Of a DNA stretch of 64,000 nucleotides, positions 61,265 to 64,000 are shown piece after piece. A program made the translations under genes and the position numbers. Below the pieces are notes generated by a model. It made no database searches and was not told the origin of the DNA. It worked only from the letters and a program-made list of their open reading frames with translations. The DNA lies in assembly GCF_004917075.1 (NCBI RefSeq), contig NZ_SSYB01000001.1:975478-1039477 (forward strand). Direction: 5' to 3'. This DNA comes from Geomonas edaphica. Its GTDB lineage: Bacteria > Desulfobacterota > Desulfuromonadia > Geobacterales > Geobacteraceae. Numbering within the stretch: position 1 is the stretch's first letter; each line of letters opens with the position of its first letter.

Positions 61265-62209
61265 TCAAGTAAAAGCGCTTCCCGCCATGACTTTCTGCAC
61301 CGCGCTGTAGGGATCGGTACTCCTGTCGCGCAGCCCGGTGAGGATCTCCTGGTAGGTGCCATTCGCACTGATGGCGCTCATGACGCTATCGAAGAGTTCG
61401 TCCCTCAGTGTATCGGCGAACACCTTGGCGTTTCGCTCCTCGATCAGGCGCTGCAGGGCACCAGACTCTTTCAGGTAGGTGCGGTGCGCGTCGAACTCCT
61501 CGACTAGTTCCTCGATGCCGACGCCCCTGCTCCCCTCGGTTTTCATGACACGGGGAAACCAGCCGTCGTCGTCTGGGTGTTTCATCTCGAGCATGGTGGT
61601 GAGTTCGCGTGCGGTACGCTCGGCGCCGTCGCGGTCGGCCTTGTTCACGACGAAGACGTCGCCGATCTCGAGGATGCCCGCCTTGATCGCCTGGATATCA
61701 TCGCCAAGGCCTGGGACCATGACGACGACCGTGGTGTGCGCTGTGCTGACAATATCGACTTCGTCCTGTCCGACGCCGACGGTCTCGATGACGATGACGT
61801 CCATCCCCATGGCGTCCATGACGTTCGCAACATCCATGGTGGAGCGTGAGAGGCCACCCAAGGCGCCGCGCGTGGCGAGGCTGCGGATGAAGACGCCTGC
61901 GTCGTCGGCGTGGCGGTTCATGCGGATGCGGTCACCGAGGATGGCGCCTCCCGAGAAGGGGCTGGTCGGGTCGATGGCGACTACGCCTACCAGGAGGTCA
62001 CGTTTCCGGTAGGCCGCGACGATCTGGTCGACGAGGGTCGACTTCCCCGCCCCCGGAGGACCGGTGATGCCTATGATGTAGGCGTTGCCGGTATGGGGGT
62101 AGAGGGTTTTCAGCTCCTCGACGGCGCTTTTGAAGCGGTCGTCGATGTCGCGCATCAGACGCGCGGCGGCACGGATGTCGCCGTCGAGCACACGTTCGGC
62201 TAAGGACAT
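61265..62209 (-). CDS. meaB: MeaB-type GTPase chaperone of methylmalonyl-CoA mutase
   Basis: A 314-residue P-loop GTPase: GPPGAGKSTLVD (Walker A), IDPTSPFSGGAILGDRIRM, ETVGVGQDEVD and NKADRD. MeaB guards the mutase radical enzyme and gates cofactor loading. GGAG lies 5 nt before the ATG. It is grouped with the B12-binding subunit and the adenosyltransferase, which together serve a coenzyme B12 mutase (propionate or methylmalonyl-CoA metabolism); the catalytic large subunit lies outside the window. Confidence 0.9.
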   Translation of the reverse strand: MSLAERVLDGDIRAAARLMRDIDDRFKSAVEELKTLYPHTGNAYIIGITGPPGAGKSTLVDQIVAAYRKRDLLVGVVAIDPTSPFSGGAILGDRIRMNRHADDAGVFIRSLATRGALGGLSRSTMDVANVMDAMGMDVIVIETVGVGQDEVDIVSTAHTTVVVMVPGLGDDIQAIKAGILEIGDVFVVNKADRDGAERTARELTTMLEMKHPDDDGWFPRVMKTEGSRGVGIEELVEEFDAHRTYLKESGALQRLIEERNAKVFADTLRDELFDSVMSAISANGTYQEILTGLRDRSTDPYSAVQKVMAGSAFT

Positions 62210-62221
62210 AAGGACTCCAAA

Positions 62222-62451
62222 AAACGTTCAACGTTCAGCGTTCAACGTTCGATTTGCTTGGCCGGCTGGGGCCGACGCTTTTCTGGCTTACCATTAAGAC
62301 AGCGAGTAGACGTTCGACATTCAATGTTAGTTGGGCGTCAAAACCTCACCCAAAGAGTGCACCAAGTGATACGCCGCGGGCTGCCTGTTTGGCAATCACG
62401 CGGCGCATGGTGGTTTCGGTTTGTAACGTTGAACGTTGAACGTTGAACGGC
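62222..62451. repeat. 230-bp element with inverted AACGTTCA-repeat ends
   Basis: Left end: AACGTTCA, ACGTTCAG and CGTTCAACGTTCG repeated (62222-62250). Right end: AACGTTGAACGTTGAACGTTGAACG (62424-62448) is its near-complement. Further single copies lie near 62309. No gene is inside. Confidence 0.75.
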
Positions 62452-62462
62452 CGTTCAGGCCG

Positions 62463-62867
62463 TTAAGCGTGGGGCGTTATGTTGTCGCGCACCCAGCCTA
62501 CGATGGTCTCGGTGGAGGTGCCGGGGGTGAAGACTTCGGCGATGCCGGCTTTCTTGAGGCCGGGGATGTCATCCTCGGGAATGACGCCGCCTGCCATGAG
62601 CACGATGTCGGCAGCTCCCTTCTCAACGAGGATCTCTTTCACCGCGGGAAGCAGGGTGTTGTGTGCGCCGGAAAGGATGGAAAGAGCGACGCAGTCAACG
62701 TCTTCCTGGATGGCGGCGGAGACGATCTGCTCCGGGGTCTGGTGCAGACCGGTGTAGATTACCTCGAAACCGGCATCACGGAAGGCACGGGCGATGATCT
62801 TTGCCCCCCTGTCGTGCCCGTCCAGACCGGGCTTTCCTACCAACACGCGAACTCTTCTTTCTGCCAT
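62463..62867 (-). CDS. B12-binding subunit of an acyl-CoA mutase
   Basis: A 134-residue cobalamin-binding domain. [19 protein letters not shown] holds the D-x-H-x-x-G base-off motif (GLDGHDRG), and [11 protein letters not shown] and GGVIPEDD complete the fold. It is the small stand-alone subunit of an adenosylcobalamin mutase of the methylmalonyl-CoA type. It lies between meaB and the adenosyltransferase. Confidence 0.9.
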   Translation of the reverse strand: MAERRVRVLVGKPGLDGHDRGAKIIARAFRDAGFEVIYTGLHQTPEQIVSAAIQEDVDCVALSILSGAHNTLLPAVKEILVEKGAADIVLMAGGVIPEDDIPGLKKAGIAEVFTPGTSTETIVGWVRDNITPHA

Positions 62868-62903
62868 GGCAAACCTCCGCTATCAAGTATATTGAATGGT
62901 AAG

Positions 62904-63434
62904 TTATTTCTCGATGCCGACGCGCGCGTTGACGCCCGCCTTGTAGTAGTGCTTGATCTCGCACATCTCGGTGACCAGATCGGCCGCCGCGATGACGCGC
63001 TCATGTGCATTACGGCCGGTTAGAACGAGCTCGACCTTTTCCGGCTTCTTCGCCATGAGATCAAGCAGCGCTTCCACCGGTAAGAGTCCCATGGATACGG
63101 CGCCGTTCACCTCGTCGAGAATGACGAGATCGTACTCCCCTCCCTGCAACTTCTCCGCAGCCAGGGCGAGCGCCTCTGCAGCAAGATCCTTGTCGGCCTG
63201 GTGCGGGTTGTCCTTGTTCACCCAGCCGGGACGCCCGGTCTGGATGATGGTGAGAAAAGGCGCCAGTTTCTCGGCGGCCATCTGCTCACCGTAGGGCCCG
63301 CCCCCCTTCATGAACTGGATCATGCAGACCTTCAGCTCGCGACCGACGGCACGCAGGGCAAGTCCCAGCGAAGCGGTGGTTTTTCCCTTGCCGTTGCCGG
63401 TATACACCTGAATAAGACCGCGTTCCAGTTCCAA
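62904..63434 (-). CDS. cobO: cob(I)alamin adenosyltransferase
   Basis: A 176-residue CobO/BtuR enzyme with P-loop GNGKGKTT, MIQFMKGGGPYGEQ, LVILDEVNGAVSMGLL and LTGRNAHE. It makes adenosylcobalamin for the mutase encoded next to it. The start is a TTG at 63434 following AGAGG at the right spacing, giving MELERGLIQVYTG; the longer open frame has no ribosome site. Confidence 0.9.
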   Translation of the reverse strand: MELERGLIQVYTGNGKGKTTASLGLALRAVGRELKVCMIQFMKGGGPYGEQMAAEKLAPFLTIIQTGRPGWVNKDNPHQADKDLAAEALALAAEKLQGGEYDLVILDEVNGAVSMGLLPVEALLDLMAKKPEKVELVLTGRNAHERVIAAADLVTEMCEIKHYYKAGVNARVGIEK

Positions 63435-63857
63435 AACGACACCTCTTGGTATTTGTGCAGGGCCCCTATTGGCAGGGTAAGAAACTGTTTGCGCTGACGC
63501 TAACGGAAGCCCCTCGAGACGCCGCACTATAGCAACAGCCAAAGGACCGTGTCAAGGCGAAATAGGTATAATCTAGAACGATGTTAGCGCGCAAAGAGCC
63601 GACGGTGCCGGTTCGCGTAGACCCGTCCCGTCAGGTCATCCCTCCCCCCCGCAGCACATGCCTCCATCCGCCCATCGTGTATCTCGCCACATGTTTGCAG
63701 ATCGAAGACCTGTGACGCTCAGACAGAGGAAGGCAGGCAGAAGGTGACAGCCAATCAGGAAATTTTCGCATCAGACTAGGACGAATAAGTATCAGCACCA
63801 GCGTCAATACTTGTCCTTTATCGGCCGTGAGTGCGGCTTGAGCGGCGATAAACAGTC
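63435..63857. other. intergenic region
   Basis: About 420 bp without a supported gene. The leftward frame 63631-63885 lacks a ribosome site. Confidence 0.45.
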
Positions 63858-63886
63858 TTGACATCGATTGGGCCATCTGATACATA
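63858..63886 (+). promoter_or_regulatory. tRNA-Val promoter
   Basis: TTGACA (63858-63863) and TACATA (63881-63886) are 17 bp apart, 14 nt before the tRNA. Confidence 0.75.
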
Positions 63887-63899
63887 CACAGAACACATC

Positions 63900-63974
63900 G
63901 GGCGATTAGCTCAGCGGGAGAGCACTGCCTTCACACGGCAGGGGTCACTGGTTCGAACCCAGTATCGCCCACCA
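63900..63974 (+). tRNA. tRNA-Val (anticodon CAC)
   Basis: A 75-nt tRNA with encoded CCA. GGGCGAT pairs with ATCGCCC; the anticodon stem CTGCC/GGCAG encloses loop TTCACAC, giving CAC. Confidence 0.95.
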
Positions 63975-64000
63975 TGAAAAAAGCAAAGGCCAAGTCGAAT

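Noticed and set aside
63631-63885. Leftward frame of 84 codons
   Set aside because: Overlaps the tRNA-Val promoter, no ribosome site, unlikely composition.

Overview
The window is a stretch of bacterial chromosome that looks like the Geobacter/Geomonas group of Desulfuromonadia. The evidence is the surE-pcm-rpoS-apt cluster, a B12-dependent acyl-CoA mutase module (MeaB, B12-binding subunit, cobalamin adenosyltransferase), stand-alone rubrerythrin-like proteins, a superoxide reductase, a sigma-54 two-component locus and many GC-rich palindromic repeats. The species assignment is an inference from gene content, not a database match.

Layout. 1-8.9 kb: a ferritin-like protein, tRNA-Leu and tRNA-Ala, a secreted C39-like protease, a 26-copy array of a 22-bp repeat (3751-4322), then small envelope genes (cupin, lipoproteins, M48 peptidase) and a second ferritin-like protein. 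9-13 kb: a UvrD/HelD-like helicase, a HigBA-type toxin-antitoxin pair and a DnaJ-type zinc-finger protein. 13-17.4 kb: a lipoprotein, a Tat-exported superoxide reductase, REP-like inverted repeats and a yeast-type cytosine deaminase. 17.5-29.8 kb: a block read leftward. A hybrid histidine kinase with an NTF2-like sensor and its NtrC-type regulator lie upstream of paired CTGTCC-N6-GGACAG palindromes and a sigma-54 promoter. These drive a 73-residue peptide gene and a run of exported lipoproteins (alpha/beta hydrolase, metallophosphoesterase, acid phosphatase), followed by an exported amidohydrolase and CstA. 30.3-31.0 kb: a HEPN/MNT toxin-antitoxin pair.

31,103-54,669 is an integrated genomic island. 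A tyrosine integrase sits next to tRNA-Arg(CCU), and the 3' 38 bp of that tRNA are duplicated at the far end. The island separates the tRNA from its terminator. It carries small phage-like genes with a replisome-organiser-like protein and 21-bp iterons, and a long leftward defence array. The array consists of an adenine methylase, an 878-residue DrmE-like protein, DrmA, DrmB and DrmC (a mosaic DISARM), then a 268-residue helical protein, a catalytically dead PIWI Argonaute, a SIR2 NADase-like protein and a DUF4145 protein. The last four form the best candidate for a little-described system. The Argonaute itself carries the N-terminal region that in short-Argonaute systems is usually fused to the effector as APAZ, and SIR2 is a separate small protein.

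54.7-64 kb returns to core genes: apt, rpoS, pcm, surE, a TrmJ-like methyltransferase, a DedA protein, an L,D-transpeptidase, MeaB, the mutase B12-binding subunit, the adenosyltransferase and tRNA-Val, with several families of intergenic repeats between them.
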